DNA of 64,000 nt from Anisakis pegreffii (Eukaryota; Nematoda; Chromadorea; Rhabditida; Anisakidae), in the NCBI GenBank assembly GCA_035041965.1, contig JAPYMA010000406.1, forward strand, positions 24,028 through 88,027, written 5' to 3'. This document shows positions 31,450 through 43,632 of the stretch, piece after piece. Each line of letters starts with the position of its first letter. Within the stretch, counting starts at the first letter, position 1. The position numbers and the translations under genes were made by a program. The notes under the pieces were generated by a model. That model had not been told where the DNA came from and did not search any database. It worked only from the letters and a program-made list of their open reading frames with translations.

Positions 31450-33262
31450 GAAGGGGATTTAGCGAACAACGTAATAGAAAGACCCTAGCGAATAATATTC
31501 TCACCAGCACTACCCATATTACTTCTAGATCTCTCAGGGAATTGCCACGATAATCACCTCTAGCCAACCATCACACTTATTTCTTTTTTCCTTCAATTTT
31601 GCTGCAAGTTGTATGAATTCTCTCAAAACATGCTCAGACTGAGAGTCACCTGAACAAAACATTTTCCCGATTTCCATTTCTTGTTTGATTCAATCACCAA
31701 AAATGCTATCACTTCTAAATTCATGTCATAAAACCATAAATCAATATCAAAATTATAGTGTCATAAAATCATCAAAATTTATTGTAGTATCAGCTTCTCC
31801 GATCAATCATACATTACGCCATGTGCATGTAGAAAACACCCTCGTAAAATTCATTTGTATTTATTCACATTCAATAAATTTAGACAATTAGTGAAACATC
31901 CAATAGCATATTCTTAAGACGATTTACAACAGAACCGGTAGTGACAATAAATAATCAGTGATTCCAGTAAACAATGCAAGAAAATGCAAATAAATCAAAG
32001 AATCAAACTAAACAAAAGAAAATCAGCTGAAAACATGATTACAATCAATCAATCAAAACGAATAAAATCAGCACAATCACATGAAAAACTTATGATCAAG
32101 TCACTTTCATAAACATACAAAATTTCACAATATTAACATACATCCAAAATTAACGAATAACAACAACAAAGAAATGAATGAATATTAAACTATCAACAAC
32201 AGCAATCAACGAACAGAAATCCTAATATTGAATGAGCGAGCGCACAGGTGAACAAAGCACATCACTTATAAACTTGAAATAAGAAGAAAATTCGCATCAA
32301 CTTAAAGAAATAAAAGCAAATCCGTATAAAAAGCAGCTGAAAACGTTCAACTGCTATGTGAAATCAAACAACCTTTAATGACAGACTGCACTCAATAATG
32401 CTCATCAAACCCGGCAAATCAAATGAATACTTTCTATATGCTTTTAGGGCAGTAAATGCTCTTAAATCATAAGTGAATAAATTCTTCTGCAATTACAACG
32501 GTTATTAACACGAATGTGCAACTCTCACACACAATTTTTAGCGTCGAACAACCATTTCAACATTGTTTTGACACTACGAAACTATATTCTGAACTATCAT
32601 CTGAACGTTGCAGATTCCACGTCTGAGTCATCGACGATCCATTCGCAAAGTTTTGCACATTCTTCGCAACCGAAACGACAATTTTGAAGGCACTAATAAG
32701 AAAACAAATTCACGAACATCGAATTGAGCTGATACAATAAATATGGATGCAGTTGCTCGGATGATAAGTTACTGCGAACTTATGATGATTGCATATTCCC
32801 AACTTATGAATCTCCATACAGTTAGGGAACATTATCCTGTAATTCTTTCTTCATTAGACCAATTCGTTGACCAATGCGTTGTAAAGTGCTCATATTGATA
32901 GCTGAAAGTAAGCAAAGCAATGAGACATTCATTCGATGAAAAGCACTCAAAAATTCAGCTATTCCATGTGAACAATATTGATTGTGAGAATGTTTCAAGT
33001 AAAAAGCGATTACGAATCGGTAAAATGTTTGAGAAATTTACCATTTCATGATTTTGAAAAAAAACACAAAAATTCTTTCCGCAAATGAGATTATGTTTTG
33101 AAAAAAATGGAACAACAATAAATAAAGTTTTCTCTTAATGTGGATAAAATTCAGCAATTGCAATGCGCATTTCGAACCTCTCTCAGCACTATCAACGCTT
33201 GATTTATTTGCTTCTCATCTGTATGCAAAAAAAAAGGAACGAATAAATGAATGAATACAGCA
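31450..33262. other. Intergenic, AT-rich
   Basis: No gene supported. A minus-strand AATAAA near 33200 is well placed to end the zinc-finger transcript. Confidence 0.45.
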
Positions 33263-36200
33263 TCAAATGAGATGATTAACGAAAAACGCACAATTTGCAT
33301 CGTCTGTTGGTGACGACTGTTCACTTTGATCCAAACGAATTCGTTTACCACTCCACTTGGTTGCTACTTGCATTGGCACTGAACTTGCCACTGAAATACT
33401 CTCGTTCAATTCAGTTTTGATGATGGACACATACGGATGGTTTGCTGTTGTACCTGCATAGTGAATTTGGTCAACGTGATGCTGCGAATCCCAGCGCTTC
33501 AATGGCGACTCGTTCGGTTCGCTTTTTATCGCTGACGATGGCAGCTGATGGCAGCCACGCTTTTTTGGTGGTTTCTGTTTGGGGGTTCCGTTTCGGCTTA
33601 GTAGTGCCATGCGTTTTCGTTTCTGTCTTTTAGACTCTTGCTTGGACGCTTTCGAAGCATCACATAGCAACAAAGCGCTTTTCGATAGCCGTGAAGAGGC
33701 CGCCTTGACGGCACGACAGCATTTCCCAGCGGCCGTTGCTGCTTTCGGTGGCCTCTCTTTTTTGGTCTTTTTAGAGGTAGGCGACTCTTTTTTAATTTTC
33801 CTAGGCTGCGATTGCTTTTTTTTGTTCATTGAAGGATAACCTAGAGGGACTGATTCGCCGCTATTTGGGGACGACGTTTTGGCTGCGATAACTAAACTAT
33901 TATTACCAGGTTGATGGGATGAGGATGAAGGATCATCGTATTGAACTTTCCACTCGAATTGCTGATTGTTGCGTTTAGTTGGTTGAGTGGATCTTAGATG
34001 AGATTTATGATGTGAGATCCCCCTATTGATTCCCCTTTTCGATGCTAATACATTTGATTTGTGACTATGACTGGTGTGCACATGGCGATGATTCTTTTCT
34101 GATTGGTGGCGCTGAAATTAGTTTGGATTATCTGAGGTGCAAAAAGAATCAATATGAAACTACAAAGACTGTATTCAGAATGAGTAGTAGTCCCAAAACG
34201 TTTGGGATCGTCAAATGGGAAGGATGACTGACGTCCCCTTAAGAGGACTATTGGTTTTTGACACTGACTATTAAATGATCATCTATCGATCATTTAGAAT
34301 CGAATGTATAGAGGAATAGTGTCAAAAGTGAACTCTTGAAACTTGAGGAAATCAGATTAATCACACAGTGTTCCGAATACTGAATGCAAAAAATCACGTC
34401 GAAAGTTACCGGAAAATTATTCAAACGAATACCTTTGTAGTACTATCCGAATGAACCTCGGTGTGATGCGAAGGTTGCACTGACTCTGGCGATTTCGTTT
34501 TTTGCGACTCTGGCGTTCTATAAACGTACCACTCCTTATTATCCGTATCAGTTGGTCCGCTCCGATACCTGAAATACCTGAAATCATCATCATTTCCTCA
34601 ATCCACGGATATGTTCTTCTAAAACCGGACAATTCCGCACATCGCCATGTCCTCAAGTTTTACAAAATGCCTCACACTGGAAAAATCTACCCACAAATGA
34701 AAATCACAAATGACAAAAAGTGTGAACCTCTGCTAGAAATCAAATTGACAGTTTAAAAATTTTCATGTACACTAAAATCTCGAGAAGATACCTGGCATAT
34801 CCACCGTTATCGTACTGATTGTGTTGCTCTTGCTGCTGCTGTTGTTGATCTGTTTGCTGATCTCCACTGATGGCATTGCGGAAAGATGGAGACGTTTGAT
34901 AGGGAGTGTGTTGTCGATGGTGATGCCAACCGTTTGAATATTTTGTCGAATGATTGTTGCTGGTAGCGTCGGTGTTACTGCTGTCATATCGATGCATTTG
35001 CTGATCAGTATTATATGTTGATGATGCAGAGGAATATGGAGCTGAGTTGTAGCCGTTGTTCACTGGAGGCGTTGGTGGAGTCGGTAATAGGGTTCGATGA
35101 CGAGTCGGCTGCATTGTTAGGTTCGACTGATTACTCCGATCAGTTTTTGGTGATGCTGATGAAGGGTGTTGGTTCATTTGCAAAAGCTGAGCTCTTGTCT
35201 GAGACTGCGCTATCTCGAGCTTAGACTTCATGCAGCCACTTGTCGACGGTGATTGCGTGAGCTGAAATTGAGGAGTAGGAGAATGATCGTTGTTCGAGGA
35301 TGTCTGTCTGACTGATGTTAACGATGCGTTTAGCAACAAGGACAGAGGCGATGGTTTTGCGATATGTTGTGCCTGTAATGGTGTGGCATCCGCAACATCA
35401 TCAGATGACACGAGGGGATTCCGTCGATTCGAGTTTTCGATCAGATACTCGACGTGAGTGGTTGAAATCGATGAGACATTTGCTGCTACGGTTTGTGATG
35501 AAATAAGCTGAGGGTGGGATGAAGACTGACAATCATTATTAGCGACACAACGCTGTGATTGAGGACGGCGTAATACAGTGAGATTTGCTGGCGTACTTCG
35601 ATTATGCATCGCTCGTTCGAAACGTTCTTCATCAGAATCTCGTTCACTGTCCGACGAGGACAGCGTTACTACAGTGTGGCTTTTGTTCGGTGCATTTTCA
35701 TTATTATTCTTATTAGGATTACAATAACTGGCATTACTAGCACTTGCACTAGCATTCTTAGCAGTGCTGTCGTTATTATTATCGAATGCTTCTTGAATAT
35801 TTTTCATATTCGTTCTTTTAGGTGTCACATTCTCATCGACTTCATTTTGTTGAGGAGTTGAACATACCGTTCGTGATGATGTTGTATTTTCTTGTGACGG
35901 CGTTGCTTCAGCTTCTATCGTTTCATCATTTCTTGTGGGCGTTTTACATTTATTTACAGTTGATGGAACGGCCGAATTCACCGTTCGCGACTTTAAATCT
36001 ATTGGGAAATAGCGAATTACCTGAAATGAAACGTTCTTAATAATAAGTTCAGTGAATGTTTTTTAAAAAATTTTCAAAACCAATTCAGAGACGTTTACTT
36101 CTCTCAGTTCCAAGTAACTTTTCATTCTATTCTCTGAAATCATTCGCCATTTCCACAAATCATTTTTCTACAACAACACAGAAATTAACAATAACAAAAA

Positions 36201-39200
36201 AACAAAAATTTGATCGCACATGCAAAACATTTCCAAATCAACACTGAAAATATCACACACTACAACGCGATTACCTCGACCGCTAGGGCTGCATCAAATT
36301 TTTTCTTAGCACACAAGAAGACACGGAAAATGTCAGCATTTATTTCAGTTGATATCACCATCTTATGATCATTCTGAAACTTGACAAAATTGAGATGAGA
36401 AATTTTTGCCATTCACAACACTCCAAAAGACTGATTGAATGAAAACAATCTGATTGAATTGAATGAAAACAGCCACTATTGAATAAGAATAATCAAAAAA
36501 CATTCATAAAAACATCGCTAAGTTAGGAAAATAAAAAGAACGACCTGAATGTGAAGCTTGAGAGCTGCTGGACAATTGTTTTGTATTGTGCATCCGTGGA
36601 TGACACACTTCATCATTCGCTTCATATGGTCTCGTATAACATGAAACTTACGGCCACTCTCCGACTTGTACTGTTTACCGCATTCATTACACTAAAAAGT
36701 CACAAAACTATACCTCACAATGAGATATTTTCCAGGAATCCAAGACATTATGACCTTTCCACGGAATCTAATGCAACGAATTCAATTCACTTAAGTGCAT
36801 TCCGATTTAGTAACACAGTGATATTACGAACACATTAATACTGCAATGAATTGTTTCTAAAAATGAAAAGCGCCGTCAAAATTTCAAAAATTATGCGAAA
36901 ATTGCTCTCAACGTAAAATATTTTAAAGATTTGAACAAGTGATAAATAGAATGCACGGTTGTACCTGGAGGTCACCAGAAATGATACACGCCGGGAAACA
37001 ACAACGAACTTCACATGACAATACATCATCAAAATCAGTCTCATCCACATCATTGTTGTGATGATACCTCATGACGTGTCGCCGTCGACGGACATAACTA
37101 CTTCTGATTTTCTAAGAATAAGACGGAATTAAACGTCTTCAAATATCATTCCATTCAATGACCTATCTATGCGCACAACAGAAAACTTGCGACTAGCTTT
37201 TGGAATTTTGTTCTTCACGTGAAACCTCGTCGGCTGTCAAGAAATGTCACTTTCAAAAAGTAAACTGAAAATTCAGAATATTGAATAGGACTTACCTTGC
37301 CACATTTTTGACACACAACTTTATCAAACTGTTTGCTCTTCACCGCTGAATCGAATTGCTGAGCGTCAGACTGTGACGCCTCTTCAATCGAACTCTGCAG
37401 AGTTAAACAGGCAAAATTTATGAACACGACAGTACAGTGAGGAAAATATAAACGAAATTTGAGATACACTTTGGAATTATGCTTTGAAAACAAGTCTCAA
37501 ACTATTAAAGCCTTCTAAACAGATGGGGATTTGGTACTTGGGAAAACTTGGGAATGGGCGCAAAGAGTCGACCTTACCGCAGTTTTGTCGACATTCTTCG
37601 ACGACACCTCCTCCAAAACTTGTATTTCGGATGTCGCAGTTTCGTTTCGAGATTCCGTCTCTAGTGACGTGCTGGTGCGTTTTTTCTTTTTGCACTTTAC
37701 TGCATCCGAACTGCTCGTTACATCTGCGCAAGGCGTTGTGCTGGAGGAGGTTGTTATCTGCGAATCGGAATTTGTTCGACGTTTCTTTTGCGATACTTTG
37801 ATTTTGTGTGAACATGCCTTCTGTACGCGTTTTGAATTCTTTTGCACGGAATCGTCAACGTTCAAATGTGCATTCCACTGATTTTCATTTTCTGCCTCAT
37901 TTTCAACCTGTTCGAAATTATCTTCGTCCTGATTTTCGAGCATCGTCGGATTCGTTTCGCTGTTAATTTCGAAGGTATCCTCAGTCGCATTTTGCTGAAG
38001 ATGTTGTTCTTCATTGAGCACAGTTCTTGATTTCTTTGACGATTCACCCCTTAAATTTTATGATTTTATGACGGACCACAATCTTCTCTAATATCCGCGA
38101 TTGTCGTGTTAGGTTCAGAAACATTGCGACAACTGAAGGAACTCAACAAACAGAGGTGGAAATTCCAAACACTCCACTGAATTTTCGATGAGTATTACGT
38201 TCTTGGGATAATGGCATTGAACTCAAGTCTAGATTTCAGCTGATACTGCTGGGCACCAAAAGTGAAATCCACTGAAATGAACAGAAGATTAACCGACTTT
38301 CTGGGTCTATTCACGCCTTGGGCTCGAAGTTCGTCCAGCACACGTTCAATACCCAGATCAGTGGCACGTAAACAATCCATATAAATTTTTGATGCCAACA
38401 ATTCCATGTATTCGTTTTTAGAACACTAAAAATGACTGGTCTTTAACTTGCAATTACTTTCCAATGACTATCCGAAGTTCATAAAACTGTCAGCCCGAAA
38501 CTCAACAGTGACGGTTATATTCCTTGATTATTGAAAATTTTCAATCTAAGTATCGTCTGAAGAAAGAAAATCCACACAACATGAACAACAACAAAATGCA
38601 ACGAATATGGATGGTCTCAGTGGTTGAAAAATGGAAAGCAAAACACAATACTAAAGTACTCAGTGAACATATATACCTTCATTTGATGACCAGTTTTCCA
38701 TGTATGTACCATTGAGGTCTCTTCTGTGGCGGCTTTGTACGCGCATTTTGTACACATGTATTTTTTAAATGATAAGTGGCTTTCAATATGGCCTAACGAG
38801 CAACCTGGCCGACGTTTTTGATCGCTGCATAGGAGGCAAACAACGTTATTGCGGTACTTGCTCAGTCTGAATTAAGAAACTACAATCAATGGATAACGAA
38901 CGAGTGATGAATTTCAACTACTGGCAATGCAAATATCCCATATCTGCTTCTGAATCCCACTGACGAACGTCCTTTGCAAACTCATAACTCACAGGTAATA
39001 GTGCTAGCTTTATCAAAAACATTAGATTGAATTTACGTTAAGTATAATTAATTTGACATAAAATCTGCAGTTGGTATCGTTTAATTTAAGATCTACAATT
39101 GTTACCATTCCAATGAGACTTCAGTTCGAAAGTAACCCGACAACGAAGACCACTACAACGCTAGACAAAATTTGGAGCTTACGATCAAATTTTATGAAAT

Positions 39201-39286
39201 TAAAAAATATATATATTGCAAAAATGTAGTTTGGAGAAAGCATTCGATTACTTTTTACACGGTTTTATTCCACCTCCAGACGCCAT
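33263..39286 (-). CDS. Large C2H2 zinc-finger protein
   Basis: Eleven exons: 39286-39252, 38866-38677, 38425-38199, 38049-37578, 37394-37296, 37111-36965, 36691-36545, 36373-36275, 36020-34792, 34568-34433, 34111-33263 (stop 33265-33263). Phases agree at every junction; 1209 aa. Finger-like Cys/His groups: C-x2-C-x12-H-x3-H (CLLCSD...HIESH) and C-x2-C-x12-H-x5-H (CTKCAY...HTWKTGH) in exon 2; C-x2-C-x13-H-x4-H (CQKCGK|KIRSSY...HVMRYH) across exons 5-6; C-x2-C-x12-H-x4-H (CNECGKQYKSE...H) and C-x4-C-x12-H-x4-H in exons 7-8. The C-terminal half is a long low-complexity region rich in Asn, Ser and Gln, then a Lys-rich stretch (KKKQSQPRKIKKE) that looks like a nuclear signal, with three psi-K-x-E SUMO-type sites (IKKE, IKSE, IKTE). 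Likely a nuclear, DNA-binding regulator; the orthologue is not recognised. The end of exon 3 is the least certain part. Confidence 0.82.
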
Positions 39287-39289
39287 TTT

Positions 39290-40197
39290 GAAGGTTTTCC
39301 AATGCGACTGTCGTTCTGATCGAACACGCGCTGAATAGAAGCCAAAACGGAAATTTTCGCTATTTTCCAATCAATTAAATGAAGTGACAAAAATTCAGAA
39401 AACCTTTAACAAACACGATTTACAATGCAAACATTATACAATCAAAAATGAGAGTTCTCCTCGGAAACCTCACGAATTCAGGATTCCTAATGCCCACATC
39501 CATCCCTCAAAACCATAACTATTCACAACAAACCGAAAAGAGATAAACATTCATTCACAAAATGTTTTCCATGGATTTGAACTAAAATTTCCATGTAATC
39601 CTTCAAAAACTGAATATTCTTGTGGAGGTATTGCCACAACGATTTGTAGCGCCACACTGCCTAAGCGGTAATTGAGTTTCTGCTTAAACGGTGATGATTT
39701 ACGATAAATATTGCTGAACATGATGGAACACAGTGAGATATTCGGATGAAATCAAACATATTATGACGATGAACCGTACACAATCAGAACAGTCACATGA
39801 AAGAAGTTAAATCAAGCAGAAACCGATAGTTTCAAATACCATTTCAAAATTCAGCATAAATTCTGAGATACTCAACTGTATTGCTTATCAGTCATAAATT
39901 TCAACCAAAAATAAAAACTCTAGTAGAATCTTGCGGTACGTCCAATTAATCCATGAACAAACAAACAAAACAAATGTTTAACACCCGCAAGACTGAAACT
40001 TTCTATAGGATCGGAGACGGAGCGGGTCCCCTAGAAACGGTTTAATTCATCATGCTGTGTGATCATGATAACGGATTTTTTAAACGGTATTTTGATTCTT
40101 GTTGACGCTTGCATTCATTATTATACAGGAAAGGATAAAGATAAACGCAAGCATTATCCCGTCATGACGGTTTTAAGTGGACAAAAGACAGAGATAT
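39290..40197. other. Upstream region of the zinc-finger gene
   Basis: AT-rich, no open frame of interest. Probably contains the 5' UTR and promoter of the minus-strand zinc-finger gene; no core element is identifiable by eye. Confidence 0.4.
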
Positions 40198-40870
40198 TTA
40201 TTAAAGCTATCTCAACGCAGTAGCATTCATTGATACATTATACATTGATCGCTATAGATCGATCTACACATTACCATTAGGATATGGAAGTTGCCATCTT
40301 TAGGATTACTGTATTCTCAAGTTTGCCCAGGAATACATAATTTTCTTTGACCATCCGATTCAGCGGAACCTCTGGATTCAGAAGAACATAATTTTTGTTG
40401 AGCAAATCCTCCTAATTGAGAAGATATAGTTATTTTCCTAATGTTATACGCTTTTCCACCTTCAAACCTACCGTGCTCTCAAGCTTGCTCAGCAACACAT
40501 CGATTACTATACACCTTTCGATCCAACAGGATCTCTAGATTCAGAAAAATATATATTTTGTTGGACGATTCCGCTTAGTCGAGGAGATATAGCTATTTTA
40601 TTAAAGCTATGTCAACTAGCGCATTGGCATTCATTGATACGTTATACATTGATCGCTCGCTATTGATCAATCTACACGTTCCTATAGAAATATCGAAGTT
40701 GCCATCTTCAGCACCACTGTATTCTCAGTTTTGCCCAGGGACACATAATTTTCTTCATGGCATCCGATCCATTGGAACCTCTGAATTCAGAAGAACATAA
40801 TCTTGTTGAGCGATTCCTCTTACTTGAGGAGATATAGTGATTTTCCTAATGTTGTACACTCTTCCACTTC
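40198..40870 (-). repeat. Tandem copies of the dispersed repeat family
   Basis: Two long copies (about 40198-40460 and 40598-40870) share TTAAAGCTAT, CATTCATTGATAC, TACATTGATCGCT, GAAGTTGCCATCTT and GATATAG blocks in order; a shorter copy lies between (40466-40597). In reverse complement they resemble the repeats at 22590-23400 and 26640-26850. Confidence 0.65.
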
Positions 40871-40876
40871 GTTGGA

Positions 40877-40981
40877 TGTTTTTCCGGACGAGATGAATTT
40901 GTCGGGAATGTGAATGGTGATTTTCCGTTGGCACGGTTGAAAGAAGAGTCAGCTCAAAATAATTTTCAAAGACAAAAGTGA
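40877..40981 (+). pseudogene. Inverted coding fragment, plus-strand arm
   Basis: Reads CFSGRDEFVGNVNGDFPLAR and 14 further residues to a stop. The first 18 residues match the minus-strand fragment at 41174-41344 with only V/L, F/L and P/S changes. No start or splice site; interpreted as one arm of an inverted duplication. Confidence 0.45.
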
Positions 40982-41173
40982 ATGAAATGAATGCGATCCG
41001 CGCAGTGTTACGTTTTGAACGTCAATACAGTATTTTAAAAAGAGATAACTGTGAAAGCTACTGAGCTCGTGACTACATGCAATACGAATCCAACATAGCC
41101 ATTAAATTCATGTTTTCCGGAATATAAACGTTCCGCGACATATTTGCTGTACAGAATTTGATATGTTCACCAT

Positions 41174-41374
41174 TTACAACGAAAGATCACCATTTAAATT
41201 TCCGACAAATTCGTCTCGTCCGGAAAAACACCGAAGACGCTTTATGATGCGGAAACAATACAGTTGGCCGGAAAATTCAAAGGTGAAACCCGCGACTGCT
41301 TGAATTAACTCTACTATTGCGATACGATCATTCTTTGAAGACATATTCACTGCTAATGTAATAGATGTGTTCAT
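41174..41374 (-). CDS. Small coding-like fragment (CFSGRDEFVGN motif)
   Basis: Open for 66 codons from ATG 41374, or 56 from ATG 41344, the latter just after a possible acceptor (AGCAG|TG). Composition is protein-like (IVELIQAVAGFTFEFSGQL, CFSGRDEFVGNLNGDLSL). The last 18 codons are duplicated in inverted orientation at 40877-40981. Family unknown; could be a degraded mobile-element gene or a small exon. Confidence 0.3.
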   Translation of the reverse strand: MNTSITLAVNMSSKNDRIAIVELIQAVAGFTFEFSGQLYCFRIIKRLRCFSGRDEFVGNLNGDLSL

Positions 41375-41379
41375 TTGAT

Positions 41380-43559
41380 AGTATTTGCTGTGTGAAGTTT
41401 TGAATAAATTTCAAAACTACCGATTATTCGGTTCGTTCATTCAATCGAGTGTTCTATCATGCTATTGATGGTTTTTTGTTGCTTCGATGTGTTGTCGGGC
41501 ACAAAACTGGTATGACATCTCGCGGTATGTGTAGTGAATATAAAAACAAAATCATTAAATCGCTTCAAATTTTGTTTCTTTTTGCTGATCAACAAAGAGA
41601 CAGTTGTTGGAAATAGTCGACTTTTAAGTAATAACGGTGAGGTTGGAAAAAACGGGAATTGATAGGTGTGAAAAACGATAACAATAATGATCATGGCAAT
41701 AACATGGTAGCAATAACAGCAGTAACTCCAATAAATGTAATAAATTTAATAATGACAACAGTTTTTTTTGTGCCTCAACGCTAGACGTCACTCTGTTAAC
41801 AATATCAGTCAATCATCAACAAATCATCGATCAATCAATCGTATCTAATCAACTGACCTCAGAGTTCACCAATTTGCTTTCAAGATCTCTATATGGTTTT
41901 CCAGCATTACTGTGATGAAATTAGCAAAGTTTTGGTAACGAGATTGTGTTTGATTTAAAAAAAAAAGCGAACAAACTGAAACAAACTTTGGATTTAAAAG
42001 AAAAAACTTAATTTCGCACTACTTTGTATACGACAACGATGAATCAAGATGTATTTGAATACTGTGACACTTCAATTTATTCAAGATCGAGTTGCATTGT
42101 ATGTAATAGATAAGTGTGTAAACATTAGTGATTCACATTATTTATTTTTTAACAACAAAATGGACTTTTTGAACGGTAGTTCCGTTATTGAAACATCTAA
42201 AACACAATGCCCGTTTGCATTCTCAAAAATAACCAGTGAATAGAAAGAATGAATGCGAATTTGGCAAACTTTGCTTTTTTATGTCGAAAGAAATCCGTTC
42301 ACAATTATAAGTGAACACAATTGTGCAAGAAATATCGAGATTCGCTGTCACAAGTGCTGTTCTTTTAAGATGACAACGCACAGTCCACGGCCAAGCTGAG
42401 TTATTGGGCGTGTACAGCGCAAGTCTTTTTGCAATATACACGCCGGAATTTCAAGTTTTATGAGGAAAACGCACAGCTGTTCTGGGTCCAAGTGCAGTCT
42501 TGAGACTGGTTTTAAAACTTTTCTCATGATGAGTATTGTTGGTGTTAATGTAAAAGATTTAATCCGTTTGTTATTTCTCAGCCTTTGTTTTGGTACTTAC
42601 TGCTTTCTAACTCATGTCATTTGGGGAGAGGAGGTTACGCCTGGATAGTGTTTGGAATTTGATTGGGTACCTTTCCTTAAGTTTTGCCTCTCATTTTTCC
42701 ATCTTAGTGACATTTTTGATCCTAAAATCGGTCAATTTAGAGACTATTTTCAGGGAACGATTAAATCTTATTCATAATCAGGATCGCGTTACGTAAAAAT
42801 CTTTTATATTCAGTGTTTATCTGATAAGCGATACCAACTTTTCATTGGAAAAATCATTGAATTGGCTGAAGAACTAAACGCTGCCTATTCATTTTTATTT
42901 CAAACATATGGGTTGCGTTGTTATGTTCTCATTGTTTGCTGTAAAAATTTCGCATTTTAGCTGCGCAAAAGATGCAAATCGCATCTTTTGCACGGCTAAA
43001 ATGCGAAATTATTGCAGCAAACAATACGAGAGAAGTGCGCTGAGGAGTCGTGCAATTTTTCAACATAAGTTAGAGATCAAAACGGTAGAGGCGGAAAGGA
43101 AAGGAAATTCTTTGCAACTGACAAAAATTTTCTCAGAAATTCATTAATCGCATCTGAGATACCATGCATTGATGCGTGAAACATACGATCGTTGAACATC
43201 TTCACTTATTGATCAAGTTTCGCAAAAAATGTTGCTAAAACTGGAGGAAGACATTGTGTCGTTTTGTGAAACAACTCAACGAATGTTTTTTATGAAATTT
43301 GTTTTTGAATTGCGTGTCGAAAATTTGTCTGGGACTTCAGTCCGTCAGAAATTGAGATAAGCCAATATGCTTGATTACTATATCGTTGAAATGAGCCCTG
43401 GAAAAAATTCAGTTTGATGAAAAAAAATTCGCTGAGCGCATGAGGGATATCCCTGCGTAAAATATTCTTTCTATGAGAGATTCTTGAGAAAAGATAAGGT
43501 ATTTGTGAAAGTGATCAATCGTTTTGAATCAAGGATATTCAATTTCTGTTGTTAAGCAT
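41380..43559. other. No supported gene; contains a hairpin
   Basis: AT-rich, with short open frames only. The notable element is the long inverted repeat at 42931-43025, listed separately. Confidence 0.4.
42931..43025. repeat. Long hairpin (45-bp arms, 5-base loop)
   Basis: Arms 42931-42975 and 42981-43025 are near-perfect inverted complements (ATTGTTTGCTG... with ...GCAGCAAACAAT) with a handful of mismatches, some of them G-U. Looks like a foldback element or small MITE; a precursor RNA is possible but the loop is very short. Confidence 0.75.
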
Positions 43560-43632
43560 GGCCTCGTGGCCTAATGGATAAGGCGTCGGACTTCGGATCC
43601 GAAGATTGCAGGTTCGAGTCCTGCCGGGGTCG
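43560..43632 (+). tRNA. trnR-TCG: tRNA-Arg(TCG), isolated copy
   Basis: Full 73-base cloverleaf: acceptor GGCCTCG with CGGGGTC, D arm GCCTAATGGATAAGGC, anticodon stem TCGGA/TCCGA, loop CTTCGGA giving anticodon TCG (reads CGA), T arm GCAGG-TTCGAGT-CCTGC. A box and B box (GGTTCGAGTCC) intact. Followed by T5 as a Pol III terminator. Lies 10 kb left of the array and has unique flanks. Confidence 0.95.

Noticed and set aside
33442..33839. Plus-strand frames opposite the zinc-finger gene's last exon
   Set aside because: Shadows of the minus-strand coding sequence, whose phases and motifs are consistent.
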